A DNA stretch of 64,000 bases from Sphingomonas sp. (lineage in GTDB: Bacteria; Pseudomonadota; Alphaproteobacteria; Sphingomonadales; Sphingomonadaceae), in contig JAHBZH010000001.1 in the NCBI GenBank assembly GCA_019635535.1, positions 2,384,995 through 2,448,994 of the forward strand, given 5' to 3'. Shown here piece after piece: positions 50,374 to 57,693 of the stretch (position 1 is its first letter; each line of letters opens with the position of its first letter). The position numbers and the translations under genes were made by a program. The notes beneath the pieces are model-generated. The model was not told where the DNA came from. It saw nothing but the letters and a program-made list of their open reading frames with translations, and did not search any database.

Positions 50374-52368
50374 TCAGGCCGCTTCCTCGGTCGGTTCGAG
50401 GGTGGGGTCCTCATCCTGTCCGGTGTCGGCGATGCCGGCCCGGTCCTCCGCCTCTCCGTCGGGCGCGGCCGGCGCGAAGCGCATGACCTCGGGCACCCAG
50501 GCGAGCGCGGCCTCCTTCACCTCGACCTCGGCGATGAAGTCGCCCGAGAAGATCCGCTCGCAGGACTGGGCGAGCTCGGCCTTCTTCGCCTTCGCATAGC
50601 GGCTGGCGAGCGTCTCGCCGCCGATCTGCTCCAGCGCCGCCAGCGTGACGCTTTTGGGCACCCGGTCGAAATAATTGGCGCCGGTCGGCCGCCACCAGCG
50701 CGCGACGTCGATGCCGAGCAGCCGGCCGAGATGGTCGTGGAACGCGCAGAAGCGCTCGCCGGCGAGGTTGAGGCTCGCCTCGAGCGTCCTCGACACCGCG
50801 TGACCGAGCCAGGCCGCCCGCGCCTCGTCGGGAAGCGCGCGAAACGCGTCGAACCTTTCTCCCTGCGAGGCGCCCTCGGTCCAGCCGCGGTCGAGGGCGT
50901 CGCCCGCCTCGGCGCGCGCGATCGTCGCCGCCGCGTCCGGAGTCTTGAAGTCGAACACCGGATTGCTCGGCGGGGTCGCGGAGAGGGACGATCCGCACTT
51001 GTCGCGATAATGGCCCGATTCGCGTTCGATCATCAGGAATATGGCGAGGTCGAGGGCGAGCGCGGGATCAGCCGCGACGTGCGCCGCGAGAATGTCGCGG
51101 CGCTGCATGGCGAGCTCGTCGACGAGCCGCTGCGACAGGCCGGCCGCCTTCTTCGGCCCGGCGGACGCGTCGTTTGGCGTCGCGGCGATGCCATTTCCCT
51201 CCGGTTCGTCGCCTGGCTCGATCCGGGCGTAGAGACCGGGGTCGAGCCGCGGACGGCCCTGCTCGTCGAGCATCAGGAACGCGCCGACGCTCGCCTTGAC
51301 CGCCTCGTCGATGACCGGCGGCTTGTTGACGATCGCGTCGATCCGGTCGCCGAGCGCGCGGATGCCGGATTCGGCCTCGTCGCGCTCGCGCTCGCCGGTC
51401 TCGTCGTCCTGCAGCAGGTCGACGAGATCCTCGATCTCGGCCTCGAGCGCGTCGACGGCCGCGGTCTCCTCGTCGGTGAGCGGGGGCGTCTCGACGGGGA
51501 CGCGACGAAGGCCTTGCACCTGCTCGTGGCCGATCCAGCTGTCGAGCGACGGCCGGACGAAGGCATAGCCCAGCTCGGCGGCGGTCCGCGCCGCTTCCGT
51601 TTCGAGCTTCTCGCCGGCGAGCCGCTCGACGATCGCGACGTCGAGCCAGCGCGCCTCGCCATCGTCGGAGAAGAGGTCGCGCTCGACCCGGCCGCCGGCC
51701 GCGACATAGGCTTCCTCGCCGACGAACAGCGCCCGCCGGTCGTTCGCGGCGATCGTCGCCTGGGTCATCATCCGGCGGACGCTGTCGGGATGGGCGGCGC
51801 CGTAGCCGCAGCTCATCTGCTCGAACACAAATTCCTGCCGCTCGCGGTCGGGGGTCGCGGCATAGGCCTTGGCGACGTCGAGGCTGATCTCGCCGGCGCC
51901 GAGCGCCTCGAACACGACAGGCGCCAGGCTCGCCAGGCGAAGCCGCCCCTCGACGAAGCGGACGGTGAGCCCGAACCGGCGGGCGATGCCTTCGGCGTCG
52001 GCCCCCTGCTCGATCAGCTGCTGGAAGGCGACGCACTCGTCGGCCGGGTTCATGCCGAGGCGCTGGAAATTCTCGGCGAGCCCGGCCTCCTGCGCGGCGG
52101 GTCCGCGGTCGAGCACAAGGCAGCACACCTCGTGGGTCCTGGGGAGCTTGCCCTCGTCGGCCAGCGCCTTCAGCGCCGCCAGCCGCCGCCCGCCGGCCTC
52201 CACCGCGAACGAACCGCGCGGCTTCGCCGCGCCGGTCACCACCAGATTCTGCAAGAGGCCGCGGGCCTCGATGTCGGCCTTCAGCTGAAGATCGGCATGC
52301 TCATCCGTCCTCCGCCGCACATTGCGCGGGCTGGGGACGAGCTTGTTCAAGGGGATGGTCCTGATCAT
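50374..52368 (-). CDS. large ParB/RepB-family protein
   Basis: The 664-residue protein opens with a ParB N-terminal domain: MIRTIPLNKLVPSPRNVRRR, then GLLQNLVVTGAAKPRGSFAV, EAGGRRLAALKALADEG and the box LAENFQRLGMNPADECVAFQ, then a helix-turn-helix (GIARRFGLTVRFVEGRLRLA). The C-terminal 400 residues are unlike chromosomal ParB and contain acidic coiled-coil-like segments. Such long ParB-like proteins occur on ICEs and plasmids and may act in stability or as nucleases. Upstream GGAGACCCGAC resembles the leader of the 59701-63942 gene. Confidence 0.9.
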   Translation of the reverse strand: MIRTIPLNKLVPSPRNVRRRTDEHADLQLKADIEARGLLQNLVVTGAAKPRGSFAVEAGGRRLAALKALADEGKLPRTHEVCCLVLDRGPAAQEAGLAENFQRLGMNPADECVAFQQLIEQGADAEGIARRFGLTVRFVEGRLRLASLAPVVFEALGAGEISLDVAKAYAATPDRERQEFVFEQMSCGYGAAHPDSVRRMMTQATIAANDRRALFVGEEAYVAAGGRVERDLFSDDGEARWLDVAIVERLAGEKLETEAARTAAELGYAFVRPSLDSWIGHEQVQGLRRVPVETPPLTDEETAAVDALEAEIEDLVDLLQDDETGERERDEAESGIRALGDRIDAIVNKPPVIDEAVKASVGAFLMLDEQGRPRLDPGLYARIEPGDEPEGNGIAATPNDASAGPKKAAGLSQRLVDELAMQRRDILAAHVAADPALALDLAIFLMIERESGHYRDKCGSSLSATPPSNPVFDFKTPDAAATIARAEAGDALDRGWTEGASQGERFDAFRALPDEARAAWLGHAVSRTLEASLNLAGERFCAFHDHLGRLLGIDVARWWRPTGANYFDRVPKSVTLAALEQIGGETLASRYAKAKKAELAQSCERIFSGDFIAEVEVKEAALAWVPEVMRFAPAAPDGEAEDRAGIADTGQDEDPTLEPTEEAA

Positions 52369-52586
52369 GTCGGGTCTCCGGTCGAGCCGGTGCGGCCATC
52401 CCGCACCCGTCGCTCACCCGGATTCCCGCCTTCTCTCCTCTCCAATCGCTCTCGCCTGTCGTCCAGGTGAATCGCCCGCGGGTCTGCGCTGCGACCGCCC
52501 GCATCGTCGGTGGGCACCGCCGCGAGATGGACCGCGACTGTCGGAAACTCAGGAACCTGTAGTAGCTCCCACTTTGTTGGGCCCTC

Positions 52587-53945
52587 ATGTCGACGATGGC
52601 CCCAAGAACCTTCGATCTCGTTGTCGTCGGGACCGGAACCGCTGCGACGGTGGCCGCGATGCGGGTCCGAGCGACGGGTCGGACGGTTGCCATCGTCGAC
52701 AGGAAGCCGTTTGGCGGCACATGCGCGCTCCGCGGTTGCGATCCCAAGAAGATGCTGATCTCGGGCGCCGAGGTCATCGACGGCGGCCGCCGCATGGACG
52801 GCCGCGGCGTCGAAGGCGATCTGGGGATCGACTGGCCGGCGCTGCTCGCGTTCAAGCGGACCTTCACCGGTCCGATTCCGGAGAAGCACGAGCATCGCTA
52901 CCATGAGATGGGCATCGAGACGTTTCGCGGCTCGGCGAGATTCACCGGCCCCGACAGGCTCACGGTCACGGAAGTCGAGCTCCGCGCCCGACGCATATTG
53001 CTCGCGTCGGGCGCGGAGCCGGTTCAGCTCGGAATCCCCGGAGAGCATCATCTTATCGATCATGAGGCGTTCCTGGCGATGGAATGCCTCCCGCGCCGGA
53101 TCGTACTGGTCGGCGGGGGTTATATCGCCGCCGAGTTCTCGCACATAGCGGCGCGGGCGGGAGCCCGAGTCACGATCATTCAGCGAGCCCCGCGCCTGCT
53201 GACGCATTTCGAGCCGGAGCTTGTCGGCTGGCTGATGGACTCATTCGACGCCGCCGGCATCGACGTTCGGACGAAGACGACCGTCACGGGAATCGAGAAA
53301 CGGCGCGACTGTTTCGCCGCCCACGCGACCACGACAGAGGGGGCGATTTCCGTCGATGCGGACCTCGTCGTACATGCGGCCGGTCGGGCGCCGGCCCTGG
53401 ATCGGCTGAACCTGCGAGCGGCGAACGTCGCCGTCGACCGGGGCCGGCTCAAGCTGAACGAATATCTGCAGAGTGAAACCAATCCAGCCGTCTACGCGGC
53501 CGGCGACGCGGCGCAGGCCGGGCCGCCGCTCACGCCGGTGTCCAGCCACGACGCGAAGGTCGTCGCGGCCAATCTCGTCGACGGCAATCACGTGACACCG
53601 GACTATCGCGGCGTCCCCAGCGTCGCTTTCACGCTCCCGCCAATCGCGGCGGTCGGCATGTCCGAGCAGCAAGCCCGGGCATCGGGTCGCCAGGTCCGGA
53701 TCAGGTGCGAGCGCACGTCCGACTGGTACACGGCCCGCCGGCTGGCGGAGCGCGTCTACGGCTACAAGACTCTCGTCGACGAGGAGACCGGCGAGATCCT
53801 CGGCGCGCACCTGGTCGGGCCCCACGCGGACGAAGCGATCAACCTGTTCGGCCTCGCCATCCGCCACGGTCTGACGGCGGATGACCTCAAGTCGACGATC
53901 TTCGCCTATCCCACCGGCGCATCGGACATCGGTTCCATGCTATGA
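52587..53945 (+). CDS. FAD-dependent disulfide oxidoreductase (MerA/GR-like)
   Basis: The 452-residue flavoprotein has the FAD motif DLVVVGTGTAATVAAMRVRA, the redox-active disulfide FGGTCALRGCDPKKMLISGA (CxxxxC), the NAD(P)H motif VLVGGGYIAAEFSHIAARAG and AVYAAGDAAQAG. It resembles glutathione/mercuric reductases, but the C-terminus (FAYPTGASDIGSML) lacks MerA's vicinal cysteines and there is no N-terminal heavy-metal domain. It precedes a mercury-type regulator and MerT-like transporter, so a metal- or metalloid-linked role is likely, but it need not reduce Hg2+. Confidence 0.9.
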   Translation: MSTMAPRTFDLVVVGTGTAATVAAMRVRATGRTVAIVDRKPFGGTCALRGCDPKKMLISGAEVIDGGRRMDGRGVEGDLGIDWPALLAFKRTFTGPIPEKHEHRYHEMGIETFRGSARFTGPDRLTVTEVELRARRILLASGAEPVQLGIPGEHHLIDHEAFLAMECLPRRIVLVGGGYIAAEFSHIAARAGARVTIIQRAPRLLTHFEPELVGWLMDSFDAAGIDVRTKTTVTGIEKRRDCFAAHATTTEGAISVDADLVVHAAGRAPALDRLNLRAANVAVDRGRLKLNEYLQSETNPAVYAAGDAAQAGPPLTPVSSHDAKVVAANLVDGNHVTPDYRGVPSVAFTLPPIAAVGMSEQQARASGRQVRIRCERTSDWYTARRLAERVYGYKTLVDEETGEILGAHLVGPHADEAINLFGLAIRHGLTADDLKSTIFAYPTGASDIGSML

Positions 53946-53947
53946 CT

Positions 53948-54349
53948 TCAATGTTCGATCATATCGATGACGGGGCAATCGGGATCGGCCGCGCCCGAAC
54001 ATTGCTCGATCGTCGTCGCCAGAAGCCGCTCGATCTCGGCAAGGTCGGCGATCTTGGCCCGGACCTGTTCCAGATGTCGCGCGGCGATCTCGCGGACTTC
54101 GTCGCAATGTGCCTTGCCGGGCCCGCCCAGTTCGAGAATCGTCCGCACCTCGTCGGGCGCGAACCCGAGGTTGCGCGCGCGGCGGACGAAACCGAGCGTG
54201 CGCACATGGCTTTCGTCATAGATGCGGTGACCGCCCGCGGTCCTGGAAGGGGCGGCAATCATTCCGATGCGCTCGAAATAGCGGATCGTCTCGATATTGA
54301 CACCGGTGCGGCGAGCCAGCTCGCCGCGGGTGATTCGCGGGGCGGACAT
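53948..54349 (-). CDS. MerR-family regulator of mercury type
   Basis: The 133-residue protein has the MerR N-terminal HTH (MSAPRITRGELARRTGVNIE, TIRYFERIGMIAAP) and three cysteines at 82, 117 and 125 (AHCDE, EQCSGAADPDCPVI), almost the spacing of the Hg(II)-binding cysteines of MerR. It is divergent from the MerT-like gene and faces the operator at 54366-54382. It converges with the oxidoreductase gene two bases away. Confidence 0.92.
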   Translation of the reverse strand: MSAPRITRGELARRTGVNIETIRYFERIGMIAAPSRTAGGHRIYDESHVRTLGFVRRARNLGFAPDEVRTILELGGPGKAHCDEVREIAARHLEQVRAKIADLAEIERLLATTIEQCSGAADPDCPVIDMIEH

Positions 54350-54360
54350 GTCGATTTTCC

Positions 54361-54391
54361 TTGATCCTGTAACCGCTACAGGTGGCACATA
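54361..54391 (+). promoter_or_regulatory. MerR-type promoter and operator of the MerT-like gene
   Basis: -35 TTGATC (54361-54366) and -10 CACATA (54386-54391) are separated by 19 bases, the overlong spacer typical of MerR-controlled promoters. A perfect palindrome CCTGTA-ACCGC-TACAGG (54366-54382) sits in the spacer, where MerR dimers bind and untwist the DNA. Confidence 0.75.
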
Positions 54392-54417
54392 GCCGCGAAT
54401 CGCCGTGGAGACGAGGG

Positions 54418-54819
54418 TTGGCTGACGAATTTCCGACGAAGCGCGGGGCCTTCAGGATTCCTGAAGGCGGCGTGGCGGCGTTGGGCGGCGCCGCCGGGTT
54501 CGCCGCGCTCTTCTCCGCCGCCGCCTGCTGCGTCCTTCCCCTGGCCTTCGCCGCGCTTGGGCTGGGCGCCGGCGGGCTTGCGATGTTCGTTCCCTTTCAT
54601 TGGCCCCTGACGATCGCAGCAGCGGCGGCGGTAATCGTCGGGTGGCTCCTTCATGCCCGCAGGCGCCGGACCTGCGTGAAGGACGCAGAATGCAGGGCAG
54701 CCGGGCCGAGCCGCGTAACGTTCCTGCTGCTGTGCCTCGCGACGGCCTTCGTCGCGCTGTCGGCGCTCTGGCCCACTTATCTGGAGCGGCCCCTGATGCG
54801 GCTGCTGGGCGGCGCATGA
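54418..54819 (+). CDS. MerT-like metal transporter
   Basis: The 133-residue protein has three hydrophobic segments, the vicinal-cysteine motif in the first helix (FSAAACCVLPLAFAALGLGA), and a second C-x5-C pair after helix two (RRTCVKDAECRAA), as in MerT mercury importers. TTG 54418 is chosen because GGAGACGAGG lies just upstream and because an earlier in-frame GTG at 54382 lies inside the promoter. It overlaps the next start by four bases. Confidence 0.8.
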   Translation: MADEFPTKRGAFRIPEGGVAALGGAAGFAALFSAAACCVLPLAFAALGLGAGGLAMFVPFHWPLTIAAAAAVIVGWLLHARRRRTCVKDAECRAAGPSRVTFLLLCLATAFVALSALWPTYLERPLMRLLGGA

Positions 54820-55046
54820 CGCAGCTCGTATCGAGGCTCACCTGTCCGAAATGCGGCGGCGTTTCGGTCGAGACGATGCCGACCAACGCCTGTCAGTTCT
54901 TCTACGACTGCAAGCACTGCGGCGCGCTGTTGCGGCCGCTTGCCGGCGATTGCTGCGTATTCTGTTCCTATGGCGACCATCCCTGTCCACCGATCCAGGA
55001 GGCACGCGGCGACGGCGGGCGAGCGGAGTGCTGCTCCGGCCTCTGA
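54816..55046 (+). CDS. GDCCVFC-type small cysteine-rich protein
   Basis: The 76-residue protein contains CPKCGG near the start, HCGALL and the signature GDCCVFCSYGDHPCPPIQEA, with eleven cysteines overall and two CxxC pairs. Small proteins with this GDCCVFC motif are often found next to mercury or metal-transport genes. ATG 54816 overlaps the MerT-like stop. Likely a metal-binding chaperone. Confidence 0.85.
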   Translation: MTQLVSRLTCPKCGGVSVETMPTNACQFFYDCKHCGALLRPLAGDCCVFCSYGDHPCPPIQEARGDGGRAECCSGL

Positions 55047-55124
55047 GGCCGATGGGGTTGGATTCGACGGTCTTTAGCCGCGCTCCAACTCGCCGCTCGC
55101 GAGCGCCATGAGCTCCAGGTCATG

Positions 55125-55195
55125 CCCCGGCCGGTCTCGACCGCAAAGCAGCCGCGCGGCTTGGCCGCGCTCGTCACCACGAGTTTCTGCAGAAG
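55125..55195 (-). pseudogene. frameshifted relic of a ParB-like gene
   Basis: In one frame the minus strand reads LLQKLVVTSAAKPRGCFAVE then TGRG, closely matching LLQNLVVTGAAKPRGSFAVE in the intact ParB-like protein at 50374-52368. Beyond it the frame is broken, and in the next frame a shorter match ELMALASGELE follows. It lies between two metal genes and has no start or ribosome binding site. Confidence 0.75.
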
Positions 55196-55220
55196 GGTGG
55201 CCACATGACCGCCGATTCGG

Positions 55221-55637
55221 TCAGTCTCTTGCCAGCGGAGAGTCGCCAAGTGCCTCCAGCACTCGGCAATTCGATGCCGTGCCGCCTTCGCAACTTTCCG
55301 CGATAAGCGTTAGCTCCCGCTTGAGGCGCTTCAGCTGCGTCATGCGTTTCACGATCCCCTGCAAATGAACAAGGGCTATCTGTGTCGCCGCGCCGCAATC
55401 GCTATCGGGCCGAGCCGAGAGGGCGAGGAGCGAGCGAATCTCCGCCGAGTCAAAGCCGAGTTTCCGTGCGTTGCGGATGAAGCGCAGACGCCGCAGATCC
55501 CCCTCGCAATATATGCGGCGTCCTGAAGCGGTGCGCGCAGCTCGCGGCATCAAGCCGATTTCCTCGTAGAAGCGGATCGTGCTGACTTTGGTGCCGGTCG
55601 CGGTCGCCAAATCGCCGATCATCAGAGCATTACCCAT
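55221..55637 (-). CDS. MerR-family metal regulator (ZntR/CadR/PbrR-like)
   Basis: The 138-residue protein has the MerR HTH (MIGDLATATGTKVSTIRFYE) and cysteines at 44, 81, 116 and 124 (ESCEGGTASNC in the C-terminal loop), matching the zinc/cadmium/lead group more than the copper group. ATG 55637 faces the promoter at 55642-55672, from which the MAPEG gene is transcribed. Confidence 0.92.
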   Translation of the reverse strand: MGNALMIGDLATATGTKVSTIRFYEEIGLMPRAARTASGRRIYCEGDLRRLRFIRNARKLGFDSAEIRSLLALSARPDSDCGAATQIALVHLQGIVKRMTQLKRLKRELTLIAESCEGGTASNCRVLEALGDSPLARD

Positions 55638-55641
55638 GCGC

Positions 55642-55672
55642 TTGATCCTCCAGTCACTGGAGGTTGTAGACT
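55642..55672 (+). promoter_or_regulatory. MerR-type promoter of the MAPEG gene
   Basis: -35 TTGATC (55642-55647), 19-base spacer, -10 TAGACT (55667-55672). The spacer contains a perfect palindrome CCTCCAG-TCA-CTGGAGG (55647-55663), the expected binding site for the divergently encoded MerR protein. Confidence 0.8.
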
Positions 55673-55704
55673 TGCTGCCGGAGTTGACCAGCAGGAGAAC
55701 GGCG

Positions 55705-56247
55705 ATGGCGCTTGATGCGGAGCAGAGAGGCATCTTGCGGCAAAGCGCGCTCGCCATTCTCGCTGCCGGTTTCGCCATGATTGCCGGGTATCTGTGGCTT
55801 CCGGGCGAACCGCTGGGCGTGACTGAGTCGCCAGGTTCGGGGGACCGCATCGCCTTCGCGCTCAAATGGGATTTGCCAGTCTTCTTGTGGCTGGCCGGGT
55901 GTCTGCGCGCCGTCGCGAGCGGGCGCTTCCGAGAGCCAGCCGACCGAAAGGGCTCGGCTTACGGCGAGCCAACGCCTGGACTGGCCGTGCGAATCGCCAT
56001 CTTGCAGAACACGCTCGAACAGACGGTCCTCGCCGTCGGATCGCACCTCCTCCTCGCTGCCGTGCTGCGTGGGGCCGAGTTGGTCCTCATTCCCGTTTCA
56101 GTCGCTGTCTATCTCGTCGGAAGAGCAGCTTTCGCGATCGCCTATCGGCACGGTGCGGTTGCTCGAGCCTTTGGCATGGCGCTGACCGCGACGCCCATAA
56201 TCGCAGGCTTTGTCCTGGCCGCGTTTCTCATCACCGCCGGCCGCTAA
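55705..56247 (+). CDS. MAPEG-family membrane protein
   Basis: The 180-residue protein has four hydrophobic segments and the MAPEG-type motif region (AILQNTLEQTVLAVGSHLLL, then GRAAFAIAYRHGAVARAFGM). MAPEG proteins include glutathione transferases and are often membrane-bound detoxification enzymes. AGGAGA precedes ATG 55705. It is the first gene of a metal-regulated unit with the methyltransferase that follows. Confidence 0.85.
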   Translation: MALDAEQRGILRQSALAILAAGFAMIAGYLWLPGEPLGVTESPGSGDRIAFALKWDLPVFLWLAGCLRAVASGRFREPADRKGSAYGEPTPGLAVRIAILQNTLEQTVLAVGSHLLLAAVLRGAELVLIPVSVAVYLVGRAAFAIAYRHGAVARAFGMALTATPIIAGFVLAAFLITAGR

Positions 56248-56273
56248 CGTCGCCATCAATCTGGGAAGACCAT

Positions 56274-56975
56274 ATGACGAGTCTATTGGACGAACCGGGC
56301 GTGGCGACCCAGCTTGCGCGCCTCCATTCGCTGAGCAACCGTCAGGCGCATTTTTCACTCCCGCTCCAATATATCCGCCGGCGCGTTCGGGGACTTCTGA
56401 CGAGGAAGCCCATGGATTGGGACAGAGCGGGTCCAAGGAAATTCCTCAGCGACAAGCTCGTCGCGCTCGATCCCGACAAGGCGCGGCTCTGCTATCTGCT
56501 TTGCCGCGGCAAAGGCGCCAGTCGGGTCGTGGAGGTCGGCACGTCTTTTGGGGTCTCCACAATCTATCTGGCAGCGGCTGTACGAGAAAGTGTTGAACGA
56601 AATGGCGGCGCCGGCATGGTCATCGGGACCGAATGGGAGTCGTCCAAGGTGACGGCGGCGCTGGACAACCTGCGCGCAGCCGGGCTTGGCGACATCGTGG
56701 AGATCCGGGAGGGCGACGTTCGTGAAACCCTCACGGATGTGGGGGGACCGGTCGATTTCGTACTGATGGACATCTGGGCGCCTATGGCGAGGCCGGCGCT
56801 TGAGCTTCTGCTTCCGCAGTTGCGCCCGGGAGCCGTCGTCGCGTGCGACAATGTGACCGGTTTCCGACGCGACTATCGAGACTATCTGGCACTCGTTCGC
56901 GATCCCATGAGCGGCTTTCAGTCGATCACGCTCCCGCTGAAAGGCGGATTCGAGCTGTCCGTGTGGCTTCCATGA
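56274..56975 (+). CDS. O-methyltransferase (class I SAM-dependent)
   Basis: The 233-residue protein has the Rossmann motif RVVEVGTSFGVSTIYLAAAV, then TEWESSKVTAALDNLRAAGL and VDFVLMDIWAPMARPALELL, the layout of class I O-methyltransferases such as the catechol type. It begins 26 bases after the MAPEG gene. The link to the metal island is positional only. Confidence 0.85.
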   Translation: MTSLLDEPGVATQLARLHSLSNRQAHFSLPLQYIRRRVRGLLTRKPMDWDRAGPRKFLSDKLVALDPDKARLCYLLCRGKGASRVVEVGTSFGVSTIYLAAAVRESVERNGGAGMVIGTEWESSKVTAALDNLRAAGLGDIVEIREGDVRETLTDVGGPVDFVLMDIWAPMARPALELLLPQLRPGAVVACDNVTGFRRDYRDYLALVRDPMSGFQSITLPLKGGFELSVWLP

Positions 56976-56990
56976 CTGAGTTAATGGGGC

Positions 56991-57021
56991 TTGTTTCTCC
57001 AGTTACTGGAGGTTGTAGGGT
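56991..57021 (+). promoter_or_regulatory. MerR-type promoter of the cation transporter, possibly leaderless
   Basis: -35 TTGTTT (56991-56996), 19-base spacer, -10 TAGGGT (57016-57021). The palindrome CTCCAG-TTA-CTGGAG is the same as at 55647-55663, so the same regulator probably acts here. The -10 ends six bases before the ATG at 57028, so transcription would begin at or near the start codon. Confidence 0.75.
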
Positions 57022-57027
57022 CGCCCC

Positions 57028-57663
57028 ATGAGCGAAGATGACTCTGCCTGCGGCTGTCATTCCGACGAAAATCGCCTGGCGACGGAGCCTGCCTACCGCC
57101 GTGCGCTCGGCATTGTCGTAGCCCTTAATCTCGGCTTCGGCTTCGTCGAGGCGGGCGGAGGATTTCTGGCGGATAGCCAGGCGCTCAAGGCGGATTCTCT
57201 CGATTTCATCGGCGACGGATCGATCAGCCTGCTGGGTCTGCTCGCGCTGACATGGGCGGCGCGAACGCGGGCGAGATTAGCGCTGTCACAAGGGCTTTTC
57301 CTCGGCGCGCTCGGGATGGGCGTGCTCGGCTTTGCCGCCTACCGTGCCCTCACCGCCACGCCGCCCGAAGCCGAGCTGATGGGCGTTATCGGCATCGCCG
57401 CCCTTGCCGTGAATGTCACCGCCGCCTTGATCCTGGCGCGCTTCAGAGAGGGTGGCGATGCCCAGGCGCGGGCAATCTGGCTGTTCTCGCGCAATGACGC
57501 GCTGGCCAATATGGCGGTCATCGGCGCCGCCGCATTGGTGGCGTGGACCGGACGAGCCTGGCCGGACCTGGTGGTTGCGGCGGGGATAGCCCTCCTCTTC
57601 CTGCATTCCGCATTCGCGATCGTCACTGATGCGCGCCGCGATCTGGCAGCGTCGAAATCCTGA
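57028..57663 (+). CDS. CDF-like cation transporter
   Basis: The 211-residue protein has a cysteine/histidine start (DDSACGCHSDEN), about five hydrophobic segments and motifs like LKADSLDFIGDGSISLLGLL with two aspartates and NDALANMAVIGAAALVAWTG. It resembles shortened cation diffusion facilitators lacking the C-terminal cytoplasmic domain. It would export zinc, cadmium or cobalt under MerR control. Confidence 0.85.
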   Translation: MSEDDSACGCHSDENRLATEPAYRRALGIVVALNLGFGFVEAGGGFLADSQALKADSLDFIGDGSISLLGLLALTWAARTRARLALSQGLFLGALGMGVLGFAAYRALTATPPEAELMGVIGIAALAVNVTAALILARFREGGDAQARAIWLFSRNDALANMAVIGAAALVAWTGRAWPDLVVAAGIALLFLHSAFAIVTDARRDLAASKS

Positions 57664-57693
57664 ACCCGGAACCTGCCGCGTGCGGAGAGATTC

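Noticed and set aside
52587..53945. Mercuric reductase merA
   Set aside because: It lacks the C-terminal vicinal cysteines and the N-terminal metal-binding domain, so only the wider disulfide oxidoreductase family is claimed.
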